Below are positions 12,101 through 23,700 of a stretch of DNA of 64,000 nt, in pieces. Position 1 is the stretch's first letter, and the number at the start of each line of letters is the position of its first letter. The notes under the pieces are model-generated. The model was not told the DNA's origin and searched no databases. It saw only the letters and a list, made by a program, of their open reading frames with translations. Position numbers and translations under genes: made by a program. Origin of the DNA: Paramecium pentaurelia (Eukaryota > Ciliophora > Oligohymenophorea > Peniculida > Parameciidae). Where the stretch lies: NCBI GenBank assembly GCA_905183005.1, contig CAJJDO010000057.1, positions 403,296 to 467,295 of the forward strand. Reading direction: 5' to 3'.

Positions 12101-15100
12101 AATTCATTAAAAATTTTAATTTTTAATAACTTTTATTTTTAGGAAAATTTTTAATAATGATAGTTCATCTATTTAAAGTTGATTAAGAAAATAATTAATA
12201 TCATTAAGATGTATTTTCATCTATTTGTTCGATATTTGGAGCCTATAATTCAAAATCCAAACTTCTTAATCTTTTTGGATCAAGTATAACATTTTATTTT
12301 ATGATTGATGACACTTAAGGATTAACTCTAATAGAAAATTTTGAAATTGAATAAAAAATTTAAAACTTACTTACATAGAAAATAAATTAACTACCGATTC
12401 TATAAATACTATTTAATAATATGATTTAATAAAAAGGTTATATTAATAATAACCANTATACTTAAATCATAAATTTATATTAATGATGATTTAGAAGAAA
12501 TGATTTATGAAGAATTCAACATATTTTGGGAACTTTATTATGAGATAATAGATTAAAAAATGATAATCAACATGCATTCAAAATAAGAAATTTCTAAAAT
12601 TGTTAATTCAGAATAGTAAATATATAAAAATGAATCATTAAAATAATTTCTTATTGAAGTTTTTGAGTAATTAAATTAACATTAGGTAATAATTACTCTT
12701 TATCCAGAAAATGAATTATTTTATTAGTATTTTGATCCAAAAAAATATAAACTACAGGAATCTGAAAAAGATGATATATAGAATAATAATACATTCTAAT
12801 TTTATGATTAAATGTCAATTTTATAGCTATTATTTTTAGATAAAATTGAAATATTAAGAAAATCTATTAAATCCTTAAATGAAAACTAAAAATTATTATA
12901 TAAAGAACTTAATGATTTATTGTTAAAAAAGGAAGAACTTTAAGATATTAAAGATGAAAATTTATTCCTTATTAAGAATTACTATCTTCTTAACTATTAT
13001 TTTAAAAACTATAAACAAAATCTTAATAAATAAAATCTGGATAAATATGATCCTCCGAAATATAACACATATGAAGAGTATTTAAGAAAATTTGTAAAAA
13101 TAAATTTTCCTGTTAAATTCAAATTATTTTTTTAATTTCATGTCAAAATTAACAATAATTGTGAATTAAATGAAGAAGATATATAAGAGTTATTTAATTT
13201 AAAAAATTAGAAGGAATAATTTATGATTATTTTACATTTTTTTCTCTATCATAATAAGAGATTTGAGGAAAAATTCATTAAAAATTTTAATTTTTAATAA
13301 CTTTTATTTTTAGGAAAATTTTTAATAATGATAGTTCATCTATTTAAAGTTGATTAAGAAAATAATTAATATCATTAAGATGTATTTTCATCTATTTGTT
13401 CGATATTTGGAGCCTATAATTCAAAATCCAAACTTCTTAATCTTTTTGGATCAAGTATAACATTTTATTTTATGATTGATGACACTTAAGGATTAACTCT
13501 AATAGAAAATTTTGAAATTGAATAAAAAATTTAAAACTTACTTACATAGAAAATAAATTAACTACCGATTCTATAAATACTATTTAATAATATGATTTAA
13601 TAAAAAGGTTATATTAATAATAACCAATAGCAATGTTTTATGAGTAATCCATCTTTAATATCAGATTTAGTATTCATAATTAATAATGTCTGTCATTAAA
13701 TTAAAAATAATTTTATTCCAAAAAAGAAATGTATTTTTAATTTAATTCAAGCTATATAAATTTTAGATTCACTAAAAATATAAATCCCTAAATGTATAAT
13801 AGAAATAATAGAAGAAAAATATAAATTCTTATTTAGTTTAATTGCTTTTAACACTTTATGTAAAAATTAAATATCCATAAAATCATTATAGTATTGGGTG
13901 AATTTTCATTTTAAGAAAAATTAATTTGATAATTATCATATTGAAACTATTAAAAATGAGATTAGTTAAGTAATTTTAATTTTAATTCTTCTATATAATG
14001 TTGATATTTCATTCATTAAAAACAAAAATGATATTTCTGAAATAAATCTTTAATATTTGGCAATAAATAATCAATATTATATAGATAATTCAAATAATGA
14101 AACTTAGTAAACAGTTTATAAAGAAGAAAATTAAGAAAATTAATAATAATTGTTAGAAATAAAAGATACAGATTAAAAATAAGATTTGAATTAAAATAAA
14201 TGTTAAGAATTACAAGATTAATCTTAAATTAATAATTAAGAAATAAATTATGAAGGAGAAAGAAATGTATAATCAATAGAAAAAATTATTTAGATAGAAA
14301 AATAACCTACATAATAATAAAAATAATAAAATTAAGGATTTTAAGAAGAAATCGATTTTATAATTTTTGATGAGTAAAGATAATTACTTGAATACTTAAT
14401 ATCTGTTTATTATTGTGATGATAATTAGATTAATGTTGATTTCAATTTTAAAGTAGATGAGTTAGATAATTTAATATTAAATGTTTATGAAATCTTGTGT
14501 AAATACATAAATAATGGTTAAAACACTGAAATTAAAAAATTTATTCATTAAAATTTAATTTTATTGAATTAAAATTTAATACTCTTAAGTTAAAAAGAAG
14601 ATCAATATGAATAAATTATAAATAATATTGTACAAACAATTATTAAATTTGATAATAATGATATGGAATCAGAAATATCTGAAGAAAGTTTCATAGAGTA
14701 AGGCCTTTCAGATCAAAGTATTGATTAAGAATAAAAATCAAATACAGATGAAACATATTAACAAATAGATTAATAAAACTAAATCAATGATTAATAGATT
14801 GATATAGTAGGTGAATCTAAAGAATAATTACAAAAATAAGAAGAATTATCAAATTAAATTCCTTAAAGCAATATAAAAATTGAAAAAAGTAACATTATTA
14901 AGAATTAAGCTAACGTTTAATAAAATATAAGATTATAATTGGAAAAAAAATAAATTTATCAGTATAAATCTTATCCTTTATAAAATTTACAATTAATAAG
15001 TTAAAATTATATTAATTGCAACATATATCCTAATAATTTTAATTAACGAAATTACATCTGTTCTCATTAACTTAAAATTAATCAAATATAACTACATTTT

Positions 15101-15472
15101 ATGATAGAGGATTAAAGTTAACTGTCTTACATTAATTTTAGAAACAAAATTAGTTCATATCCTATTGGAGATAAAAAAACAAATGAGAATCTTATTAAAA
15201 TCGATAAATTAAAAAAGTAAAATATGTATTATAATTTAGAGTTTTACACAAATGTATTAAATGTTCTAAAAAATTAGATATTTAAGGAGCATCTTATTCA
15301 ATATTTAAAGAATTAGTATTTTTATTGTAAAAAGTTAGTGATTTAGAATATGAATAAGAATAAAAGTAAATTTTTATAATAATTAGATAAATGGATGTTT
15401 ATTAGAAAATTAAAGAAATTGAAAAAAAATTAACAAATTATAAAAATAAAAAATTATAAATTGATCAGATGA
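6132..15472 (+). CDS. Giant TRANK1-type superfamily 1 helicase/ATPase (split by two assembly duplications)
   Basis: Reading through the two duplicated blocks once, the gene encodes about 2,270 residues. Introns: 6358-6379, 6616-6638, 7448-7473 and 10138-10160. The UvrD-type helicase motifs are in order: Walker A GRSGTGKTT (about residue 333), motif II DEVQD (about 675), motif III FCGDSAQS, motif V TTYQTKGLEFDDV, and motif VI VCVTRAKKR (about 945). This combination, followed by a long alpha-helical region with TPR-like AxxCYYSGMMYEE segments, matches TRANK1-like proteins, whose exact role is unknown. The C-terminal third is Q/E/N-rich. A one-base frame discrepancy occurs in an A9 run at 10739-10747: adding one A keeps the natural reading, whereas the alternative is a 35-nt intron from GTTTCT (starting about 10651). 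An ATG at 6234 is an alternative start. Confidence 0.85.
7223..8479. repeat. Assembly duplication 1, first copy (1257 bp)
   Basis: This block is repeated base for base, as far as I can compare, at 8481-9737 directly after a single N at 8480. It carries helicase coding sequence. The frame is continuous only if one copy is skipped: the end of copy one (...ATAATTATA) continues naturally at 9738. That is the signature of two overlapping contigs placed end to end. Confidence 0.9.
8481..9737. repeat. Assembly duplication 1, second copy (1257 bp)
   Basis: Second copy of 7223-8479. It begins in the middle of a codon of the helicase gene right after the N at 8480, which no biological tandem duplication would be expected to do so cleanly. 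Confidence 0.9.
11286..12455. repeat. Assembly duplication 2, first copy (1170 bp)
   Basis: Identical to 12457-13626 and separated from it by one N at 12456. Helicase C-terminal coding sequence runs through it, and the reading frame from 12455 continues at 13627. Confidence 0.9.
12457..13626. repeat. Assembly duplication 2, second copy (1170 bp)
   Basis: Second copy of 11286-12455. It should be collapsed before the helicase is translated. Confidence 0.9.
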
Positions 15473-15562
15473 CTCATCAGATATAAAAAATATTAAATGA
15501 ATTATGAATATTTATGTATGGTCTAGATAGATTAATTATAAAAATTATAATAATTTTTTCTC

Positions 15563-16066
15563 ATGGGATCATGTTACACATGCTAAAATGTTACAACTAT
15601 ACCACCAGACTAAATGAAAACAATTAACTTAATGGATTATCGGGAATTTTTTTTTTTTTAAATTGAAGCAATTACAAAGCAAGAGAAAAATAATTTGTTT
15701 TTAAGTTTTGAAATTTTCAACATTTATTTAGAAGATCAAAAAAATTCTTCTTCTTATCCTGTATTTATAATGAAATGGGAAATTGGTTATGCTTTGAGAA
15801 CATTAACATAATTAATTGATAATTCAGATGAATGGAAAACTTTTATATAAGGCTCAGATTATAATACTGCGCTTAACATTTTTAATTGTGTTGAAGATGA
15901 AAATAATATAGATGTAAAGGAAAAATTCTAATAATGGGAATTGATTAAAGTTAGTTTAAATTCTCTTTTAAAAGAAGAAACACAATGTTAAAATTATTTA
16001 GCATTATAATATTTTATATAAATTCTCAGATATCTTTAGAAGTAAATAATTGAACTAAAAGATTGA
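15563..16066 (+). CDS. Small N-terminally lipidated protein candidate, 167 residues
   Basis: One exon from ATG 15563 to TGA 16064. The N-terminus MGSCYTC has Gly2 followed by Ser and two early cysteines, the pattern of N-myristoylation plus palmitoylation, so membrane anchoring is likely (inference from the motif). The rest is soluble and helical, with acidic and aromatic residues (FLSFEIFNIYLEDQ, MKWEIGYALRTLTQ) and a C-terminal helix QYFIQILRYLQKQ. No known domain is recognised. It starts 90 bp after the helicase stop on the same strand. The run of 13 T at 15647-15659 is read in frame as four Phe codons, so its length decides the frame. The downstream part is clearly coding, which supports 13. 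Confidence 0.7.
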
Positions 16067-16119
16067 GGATTATTATTATAATATTATATATATAAAAAAA
16101 TAAAATATATTGTAAATTA

Positions 16120-17403
16120 TCATCCCATTAACTCTTCAACTTCATCAACTAAGTCTTGCATATCTATTACAATTTTATTAATTGTTGATTCTAATTTCAT
16201 TAAATCATTTGATAGTTTATTATCTTCAAGTTTACATATTAATGTTAAATATTACTTATACATGTTTTCAAATTGCTTTCTCATTTAAATTAGTTTATTT
16301 TAAATTGAAAATCTAATTTATTTTAATTTCTGTTGAGTAATAGATTATGAATTATCAAATTATTATTTTGATTACATTTATGTGATTTCACTAATGGCTA
16401 CATCTCTTTTCCCTTTCAAAACTTTAATTAAATCATTTTACTATTATTATTATTGTTTTTCAATTAAAATTTAATTATTAAGTACTTTGATTTCTTCTTC
16501 TTTTTTTAGTATAATATTCCTGAGTTCTTAGATTTCTTCTTTCCATTTAGTATTTTCTAATTATAATTATAATTCAATTGTTTTTTGGTAATCTAATTAT
16601 TATAATTAAGTGATTAATTTATTATTTTCTTTAATTAATAGATTAATTTATTATTATTTAGATTCATTCTCCTATCTATTTTTTGATTATTAATCTGCTA
16701 ATTATTGTAATACCATATTATAATTTCTATTAATTTATCTATTTTCTTAGCTTTGTTTATCAATTTCTTAGACTTACAAGTTTATTTTATGAAGTTATTC
16801 CTTATTTAATTAAATATATTCTTATATTTCTTTTTATAATGCTTCTATTCTTTATTTATATTATTCATCATTACTTTTATCAAGATCAATAAATGCAGCA
16901 TTAATTTCTAATAATTCTTTATCATCTATTTAATTATTATTCCAATTTATTTAGGCTTAAATAGTTTATAATTCTTTTTTTGATTATTCTAATTCACATT
17001 CAATGATTTCTTTCTTTCTTAACTCATTATCAGCATCAACCTACATTTCTATCATGGCCTATTCTAATTCTTTACAATGATTCTCCTTTTCTTACAATTC
17101 TTAAGCCATTCTTTTCCTTTCTTTTTCAAGCATTTCAAATTTATTAAACATAGGTAAAAATTATTAACAAACATCATCATATCCTTTTTAAAGTCTATTT
17201 ATATAATCTTCCATTTAATGGATAATATTTGTGAAATCCTCAATAGAGTATTACCATAAATTATCTTTTGGAATATTATAATTCTTAAATGCTAATTAAT
17301 CAAAAGTAGGAAAGGATTCAATTTATTGTTGTTTATGTTATTATTCTTTAGTCATTACTTTTTGTGCTGTTAATTTTGCATTTTCAATTAAATTTTTTAT
17401 CAT
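16120..17403 (-). CDS. Coiled-coil protein, 427 residues
   Basis: One uninterrupted exon, ATG 17403 to TGA 16120. After about 90 residues with some globular character (SFPTFDQLAFKNYNIPKDN), residues about 100-420 are an almost continuous heptad-type coiled coil rich in Glu, Lys, Gln and Leu (for example MLEKERKRMAQELQEKE). There are no membrane segments or catalytic motifs. Proteins like this in ciliates are often basal-body, axonemal or cortical components; that is a guess from architecture. The start codon lies only about 25 bp from the proposed start of the divergent TBC gene. Confidence 0.8.
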
Positions 17404-17427
17404 ATTTATTATGAATCGATTTTAGAA

Positions 17428-18442
17428 ATGGGAATTGTGTTTAGGGTACTGAATAATAAATGATAATTTATTTAGTATATATGAGAATAGAGCAGATATC
17501 AATTTATAAAGATAAAAGAAATTTGATGAGTATTGTAAATTGAAAATGAATGCAAAAACGACAGATGATGATAAAAATGAGATTATGAAAGATATTAATA
17601 GAACTTATTAAGAAATGGGATTGTTTCACTTAGAATCAAATAAAAACATAATGTGCAATGTGTTATTATTATGGTGTAGTCATAGTTTATCTTATCGACA
17701 AGGTATATATAAGCATTTAAATAAATAGGTATGAATGAGATAGTAGGTGTAATATTTTATACATATGTTTAATCTTTTTAAGATTCTCAAGAATAGAATT
17801 CAACTAAAATAGAGAATGATATTTATTGGGTTTTTAAGACAATAATGGATGATGGAGATCATAAATAAAATTTTAATTATTCATCTCATATGCCAATAGA
17901 TAGAATACCACTTATTAGATATATAAAAGATCTTACAATGGATAAACTTAAATATATTGATGAACAATTATTTTAAATTTTTGAATAGAATCAAATAAGC
18001 ACAGAAATATTTTTAATGAAATGGATTAAAGTAAGATATTCATAATATACATGTGTTTACTAGCCAGAGAATATGAGATTGAATAAATATAAGTAATTTG
18101 GGATAAGATGTTTGAGAAGTTCTAGACATCAAAAATGAAATTTTTAGATGCTATGATAATAACAATGATGATTTAATTGAAACCATAATGTAAAAATTAT
18201 ATTATTAAAATAATAGTACTTAAGATTGAATATATTAATAATTTTGAAGTGTTATTGTTATTTTAAAATTATCCAGCAAAAGATAATTACTTATAAATGA
18301 TAGGATAAGCAGAGAAAATTGAAAGTAAATAAGAATTAATCATTTAGAATAATTAAGATCATTAGAAGGAATATCATGGTTAGAGATTATTAAGAGATTT
18401 AATTTAGGTTACTCTTTATCTTTGTATTTTCAGAAAAATTGA
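17428..18442 (+). CDS. TBC-domain protein (Rab GTPase-activating protein), about 300 residues
   Basis: The TBC domain is evident. IMKDINRTYQ contains the arginine-finger motif IxxDxxR, SYRQGMNEIVG the glutamine-finger motif YxQGM, and AREYEIEQIQVIWDKMFE the C-terminal WD element. TBC proteins stimulate GTP hydrolysis by Rab GTPases on membranes; both fingers are present, so it is probably active. Introns: 17439-17475 (37 nt, uncertain, used to reach the start), 17703-17728 (26 nt, secure) and 18408-18433 (CAG end). Between WIK and CLLAREYE the frame requires removal of exactly 23 nt (18031-18053), which begins GTAAG but ends ATG instead of an AG. Alternatively a base error exists here. With that intron the model is 301 codons. 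The N-terminus is short for the family. Confidence 0.75.
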
Positions 18443-18528
18443 TTTATTCATTAGAATTAATGGATATAAATTTCTCTTTATTTTTTTATTTCTAATTTAA
18501 ATCCTTATAAAAATATAAATTAATTTGA

Positions 18529-19873
18529 ATGGAAAAAGTATTAAATTATGATTAGATTGTTTCACAATTAGTAGAATATTGTAATAAAAAATAAGATGAA
18601 GAAATCACCTAAATTGAAGCTACAAAAATTCTAAATTAGATGAGCATTAAAAATGGACATCAGGAATTTAATTATGAAATTGCTGTTGAATTGTTTGAAA
18701 GAGTTACTACTTATAATACCTCTTTAACAATTTAAACCTTAGCTCATGTAATATATGAAGCCAATGACATAATAATTAATAAATACAATCAAGCTATGAA
18801 TAGAGAAATGTATATGGAAGAATAAAAAGCATATCTCAAATAAATCAAACCTTATTGCAATACAACAATACTTCATATTAGCTATGTGAGAATACAAGAA
18901 GCCTATGTATAAAGACCTTATATTGTTGTTCTAATAGGAGAATTTATACATGAAAGTGAAATATAAACAAAAAAGGATGGATGGTTTGAATGGAATCTAG
19001 ATGTTCAAATTCCAGTTAAATCTCTTATTGCAGATTTAAAAATTGAATTATTAGAAGATCATAACATTATTGCAAGTTTATAATTACCTTGTGAAGCCTT
19101 GCCTATGAATGAAATGAAGGAAGCTGAATTACAAATGTAAAATGTTAATTGTCATACATTAATTTAATTGTAATGTATGTTGAGTATTGGTAATGATTAT
19201 AAGGAATTGATTAATGAAAAAATGCATTTTCTTGATAATCAAACATAACATTGTTAAGAAGAATTATTTCTCCTTTAATCTTAATTAAATGAATTATGTA
19301 AACCCTTCTTTAGAGATGCTAATATTTAACCTAAATATACTAATTATTCTAATAAATCTTAATTGAATACTGAAATATTTTAGAATATCCCTAATAAGAA
19401 TACACTTTAGCCACCATCATTATAAGCCACAGCATTCAGAAACACTTCATCAGCATTGGGATTCAAAAAGATTGTAATTGAACCAGAAAGATAATTAAAC
19501 TCCTATCCTATTATGGCTCGTATCGATTTATTAGCAACTATTATAGCAGTATTTAACTAATCATTATAGATAGGTAATTTCTATGATGATTAATTTCATC
19601 ACTCCTGATATCAGTATAACATATATCATGATTATAATATTCTCGATAATGTTGAAACACAAATATACTTTAATTTACATTTTAATTTTAGTGAGTTTTG
19701 GAATCATAATTGAAATATTTAGTTTAAGCTATTTAGATCTTAGCATATTTTCAATATTGTTAATAGTATTAAATATATTATTAAATATTGGATTGCTTAT
19801 CCTTACAAGTTTGTTATTAAAAGATGTTGGAAATGTGACTATACTTAAATCCAAGCTTTTACTATCTTTATGA
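18529..19873 (+). CDS. C2-like domain protein with C-terminal membrane segments, 439 residues
   Basis: ATG 18529 to TGA 19871, with one 25-nt intron at 19549-19573 (GTATTT...GATAG) that fuses the soluble part to a hydrophobic tail. Residues about 115-205 look like a C2-type beta-sandwich (LHISYVRIQEAYVQRPYIVV, KDGWFEWNLDVQIPV, LKIELLEDHNIIASL). Not enough calcium-binding aspartates are visible to claim calcium binding. The last about 110 residues hold roughly four hydrophobic helices (IDLLATIIAVISMMI, IIIFSIMLK, ILILVSFGIIIEIF, LNILLNIGLLIL). The architecture suggests a membrane-anchored C2 protein at an organelle. The hydrophobic tail also appears as a separate open frame starting at 19583, which is only its last exon. 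Confidence 0.75.
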
Positions 19874-20609
19874 TTAATTAAATTTTTGTTTACACTAATA
19901 AATATATATATAATATTACTAATAAGCAAAGTATTATGCCTAATTCTTTTTTATGAAAAATATCTAAATATTATGTATTAATAAATATGAAATATCAGTG
20001 ACAACTAGTTTGACTAGTTTTTATTCAGTTAATGAATAATATGATGGGGAAATGTATAATCTCTTATATAAAGAATTCAGTATTAAAATTAATCTATTTA
20101 CTTGGAGTAATTTATTATATTTATTGAAAGATATTTATAATACCATCAATTTAATTCAAAGTGTAATCATCCTATTTCATAGTTTTATTAAACAAAATAT
20201 TTTAAGAATAATTATATCTCAAGATTACCTTAATATAAAAAAATATTAATTTAGAGATTGCAAAATAGAAATAAGTTATTTTAGTTATATAATTTCTATA
20301 TTCAGTTTAAAAAACAGAATGATGTTAATGAAGAAAGCCATTAAAAACTTATAAAATAATCAACAAAAAGATTAACTTAAATTCTTAATATGATATTATT
20401 ATTATAAATCTTATATTAAATATAAAAAAATAATTGTGATCAAAGTGAAAGCTTTTAGTATAATTTATATTTTTAGAAGTTTTATACAATATAAATAATT
20501 TGAGTTGGTTTATAAGATAGATAATGCCAATTCATATTATTGGTTATAAAGTATAGATATCAATTTTAGACTTGAAATTATGTTTATTAAAAATTAAACA
20601 TTATTTTGA
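19874..20609. other. Intergenic spacer without a convincing gene
   Basis: A 736-bp AT-rich stretch. A 65-codon frame at 20052-20249 has no TAA/TAG glutamines and no neighbours that extend it, so I do not call it. A short inverted repeat, AACTAGT-TTG-ACTAGTT, lies at 20003-20019; its role is unknown. Confidence 0.5.
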
Positions 20610-21577
20610 ATGGATAATTTAAACGATGAAGAAATTTTTAATGATCGTGATCGTATTGAACCATTTGTTAAGGCAATTACCAGAAATAAGCATTTATTTA
20701 AAGATAAAGTTGTGTTGGATCTAAATGCAGGGATGGGATTGCTTAGTGTTTTAGCTTCATAATCTGGAGCAAAATAAGTTTATGCTATGAAAGCTAATTG
20801 TTATGCTACAGAGATTATGAAATAGAATAACATTTAAAATGTTACATTAAAGAAAGAAAATATTAAGGAAGTGGAATTAAATTGCAAAGTAGATATAATA
20901 ATTTCAGCTTGGATGGGTAATATGCTATTTTATGGTGGAAGTATTTAAGAAGTGATTTATGCAAGAGATAAATATTTAAATAAAGATGGATTCATCATGC
21001 CTGATAAAGGGTAATTGTATTTATAATCCATTGAAGATACCTAATATCGTGATTAAAAAATGAATTTTTGGTATTTTAAATTTTTAAATTATTATTATAG
21101 GAATTCTGTATATGGAGTGAATATGAAATGGATGAAATAATGGGTTGCAAAAGAGCCACTTATTGAAAGCATAAAAGATGATTAATTAAATAGTGATGAA
21201 TAATTAATTTATGAGGTCAATTTATAAACTTGTAAATTGGAAGATCTTAGTTTTAGTAATTAATACTAAGTAAAGATCAAGAGGTAGGATTATGTAACTG
21301 GAGTCATTGTTTGGATGAAATATTCATTCACTTATATTCATTTACCAATTCATGTTATAATGGGTCCTACCAAGTCTCCTTTTTGGAAACCTGTTATTTT
21401 GTACTTTAGAGAAGAAATACCTGTTAATAAGGGTGACAAATTATAAGGTTAATAAATAGAGTTATTATTAATTTAGGTTCATTAGCTGTTAAGTTTGAAT
21501 CAGAAGAACTGTTACATATTAAGTTATCTGTACATTTGTAACAATAAAATTATATATCATATTTTAAGTTAAATTGA
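20610..21577 (+). CDS. Protein arginine methyltransferase-like protein with degenerate active site, 302 residues
   Basis: ATG 20610 to TGA 21575, with introns at 21071-21100 (30 nt) and 21448-21476 (29 nt), giving exactly 303 codons. The fold is that of PRMT1-type enzymes, which methylate protein arginines with S-adenosylmethionine. The AdoMet loop VLDLNAGMGLLSVLA, the DRIEPFVKAI lead-in, the SAWMGNMLFYGG loop and the C-terminal barrel (SPFWKPVILYF, HIKLSVHLQQQNYISY) are in order. However, the two catalytic glutamates of the double-E loop (SExMGxxLxxE) are Ala and Gly, and the acidic residue that normally ends beta-2 (VYAVD/E) is Lys in VYAMKAN. It is probably a catalytically dead paralogue or a strongly diverged enzyme. 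The C-terminal part is of ordinary length. Confidence 0.85.
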
Positions 21578-21593
21578 GTAAGTAAAATATCAA

Positions 21594-23700
21594 TCATTAT
21601 ACTTTCATTCTTTTCACTATTTTTGTACTTTATTTATTTTAATTTACTAATCTAAAGGCTAATGGAGATGATCTTAATGAATTATATAAAACAGTTTCTG
21701 TAATATTACGATTAACTGTTCTTCCTCTTATATCACAATCAGTTTCTCTTCTTTTTGAACAAGATGAATATGACTTCATTCTTTAAGCAGTATATTTAGA
21801 TTAAAGACATTTTATTTATTATGTGCTCTATTGTGAATCATTTTGATTTTGTTGTTGAACTTCAACTGATCTGGCAAAATAGCATAAATATCTATTTAAT
21901 TAATTGATGAGCAAATCTTTAATTTAATCATTCTAATCTGAAGCAAAATAGGTTCTCAAACTGTTTATAGTGTCTATAACACATTATTTCAATTATTTGG
22001 TCAATAGTTTTGTGGTCATATATTCTTAAGCATTAGCTTTTTTATCAAGAATTGGGATTACTAAAGATGAATCACATTTTTAATCAAGTTTAACTTCTAA
22101 TTCTTAAATAAATTTTAATTTATCATCTATTTCTTATAGTTTTTCTTATTTTATTTAAGGTTTATTATTGATAGCTATTATTTATAAATTTAATAATTCA
22201 AATTAACTTTTGAATTTTTTTGATTCATCTATTAATTAAATTATCATCTAATTAAAATATTCCATTCTAATGTTTATTGTGTCTGAAACTTATGTACTAT
22301 TTTCTTAAAATTTATATGTTTTAGGTAATTTTTATCTAAATTCATCCAATTAATTTTACAATTCCTATATTTTAGCATCTGATCTTTGAAATATTCTCTA
22401 CATAATATCAGAATTTATAAAAGATCCATCTCTATATAGATTTGATGATTATTTATTTATTTTTTAAGTAGAGGATTGAATACTTTACATTTCTTCTTAA
22501 TAAATTTCTGTTTTTTTTGGAGATTCACAATAATTTATACTTTCACCTTCTTTTTATATAAGTTGATGTTATAAATTTTATATTTCTAATGTTTTTTATT
22601 TATTGAATTATTAAAATGAGACTTTTTATTCAAATATAGCAGCACTTATTGATTCTAGTTTTTCATTTAAATATTCAAATTAAGTTTGTAAACGTATAGT
22701 TTTTTACATTGAAATTTACAACTCATCTTTCATAACAACTTTTTAGAATGTTGAATTAACTACATTTAATTATTATTTTAAGTCATTTAATTATTAATTT
22801 TCATCTTTGATTTATTCTTACATTAATTTACATTCTTCTTATATTTCTTTTTACATCATTAATATTTTCTCTGATAATATCTTACATACTTAATTTACTC
22901 TATCTTCATATACTCTTTAATCATTTTTTGTAGAATATACTTTTAATTTATTATTAGCTAAATCTTCAATTTTTTTATCAACTAATTCACTTAATACTTA
23001 CACTTATCTATCTTTAATAAATTATATATTATCCTAAGCAATCCCTAATTATTATTTAGTACACATTTCTCCTTGTAATCTATCTATTCTTTATTGAATT
23101 TAATTCTTGATATTATCTGATTCAATACAAGTTACAAAATCTCTCCTCATTAAATCTTAAACTTTTTTTATTTCTGAATGATCAATTTTAGAAGCTAATA
23201 ATGATTCAAATTAATCTAGCCTAGTTTTATAGTTTTATGTTAATCTATCATTTTACAAGAGAATACCAGTGTATTCCTTATACTTTTAATTCATTTCTTT
23301 AAAATTTATTCTCATTTGATTGTTCATCTCCCTATTCTATTTGGCATCCTCTAAAATACTTTAAAAGTATATAATTGAATTTATACCTTTGCATTTCATC
23401 AATCCAAGGTTAAATTTGCATTATACATACAGAATGTTTGTTAAGAATTTCATCATAATGAGAACTAAATTAAGAGTGTTATGATTCTATTGAACTCAAT
23501 CTTTCTTAAATCTTTAATTAAGAGTTTAGTATTTAGATAGTATCACTAATCAAATCAACTCTTGGATTATTTGTAATAAAAACATCCAATGCTGACAATT
23601 TTTATTACATCTTTGAAATTTGGTTAATGTGAGGAAGAATAGATTTACTCAGTTATTCTATAGATTCCTCTAGTTTTATAAATCGTTATTACTCATTCAT
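21594..23700 (-). CDS. Long coiled-coil protein, 692 residues
   Basis: ATG 23700 to TGA 21594 with one 28-nt intron at 23359-23386 (GTATAA...TTAAAG, AAG acceptor). The model is exactly 693 codons. Nearly the whole protein is predicted by eye to be coiled coil (IKLEESIEQLSKSI, QMRINFKEMNQKY, IKDRQVQVLSELVDKKIEDL). Breaks near residues 150 and 440-480 are Ser/Gln-rich. The C-terminus is basic with Ser/Arg (SSCSKRRETDCDIRGR). I recognise no family. It converges with the PRMT-like gene, with only 16 bp between the two stop codons, so the transcripts must overlap or have minimal 3' UTRs. Confidence 0.8.

Noticed and set aside
18031..18063. A canonical 33-nt intron GTAAG...CTAG in the TBC gene
   Set aside because: It is a multiple of three and leaves the frame leading to a stop, losing the TBC C-terminal WD element that is plainly encoded in another frame.
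19583..19873. A separate 96-residue membrane protein
   Set aside because: It is the last exon of the 18529 gene. A 25-nt intron joins it in frame, and the combined gene has an exact codon count.
20052..20249. A 65-residue plus-strand frame
   Set aside because: It has no TAA/TAG Gln codons, no extension by introns and no recognisable content, so chance is likely.
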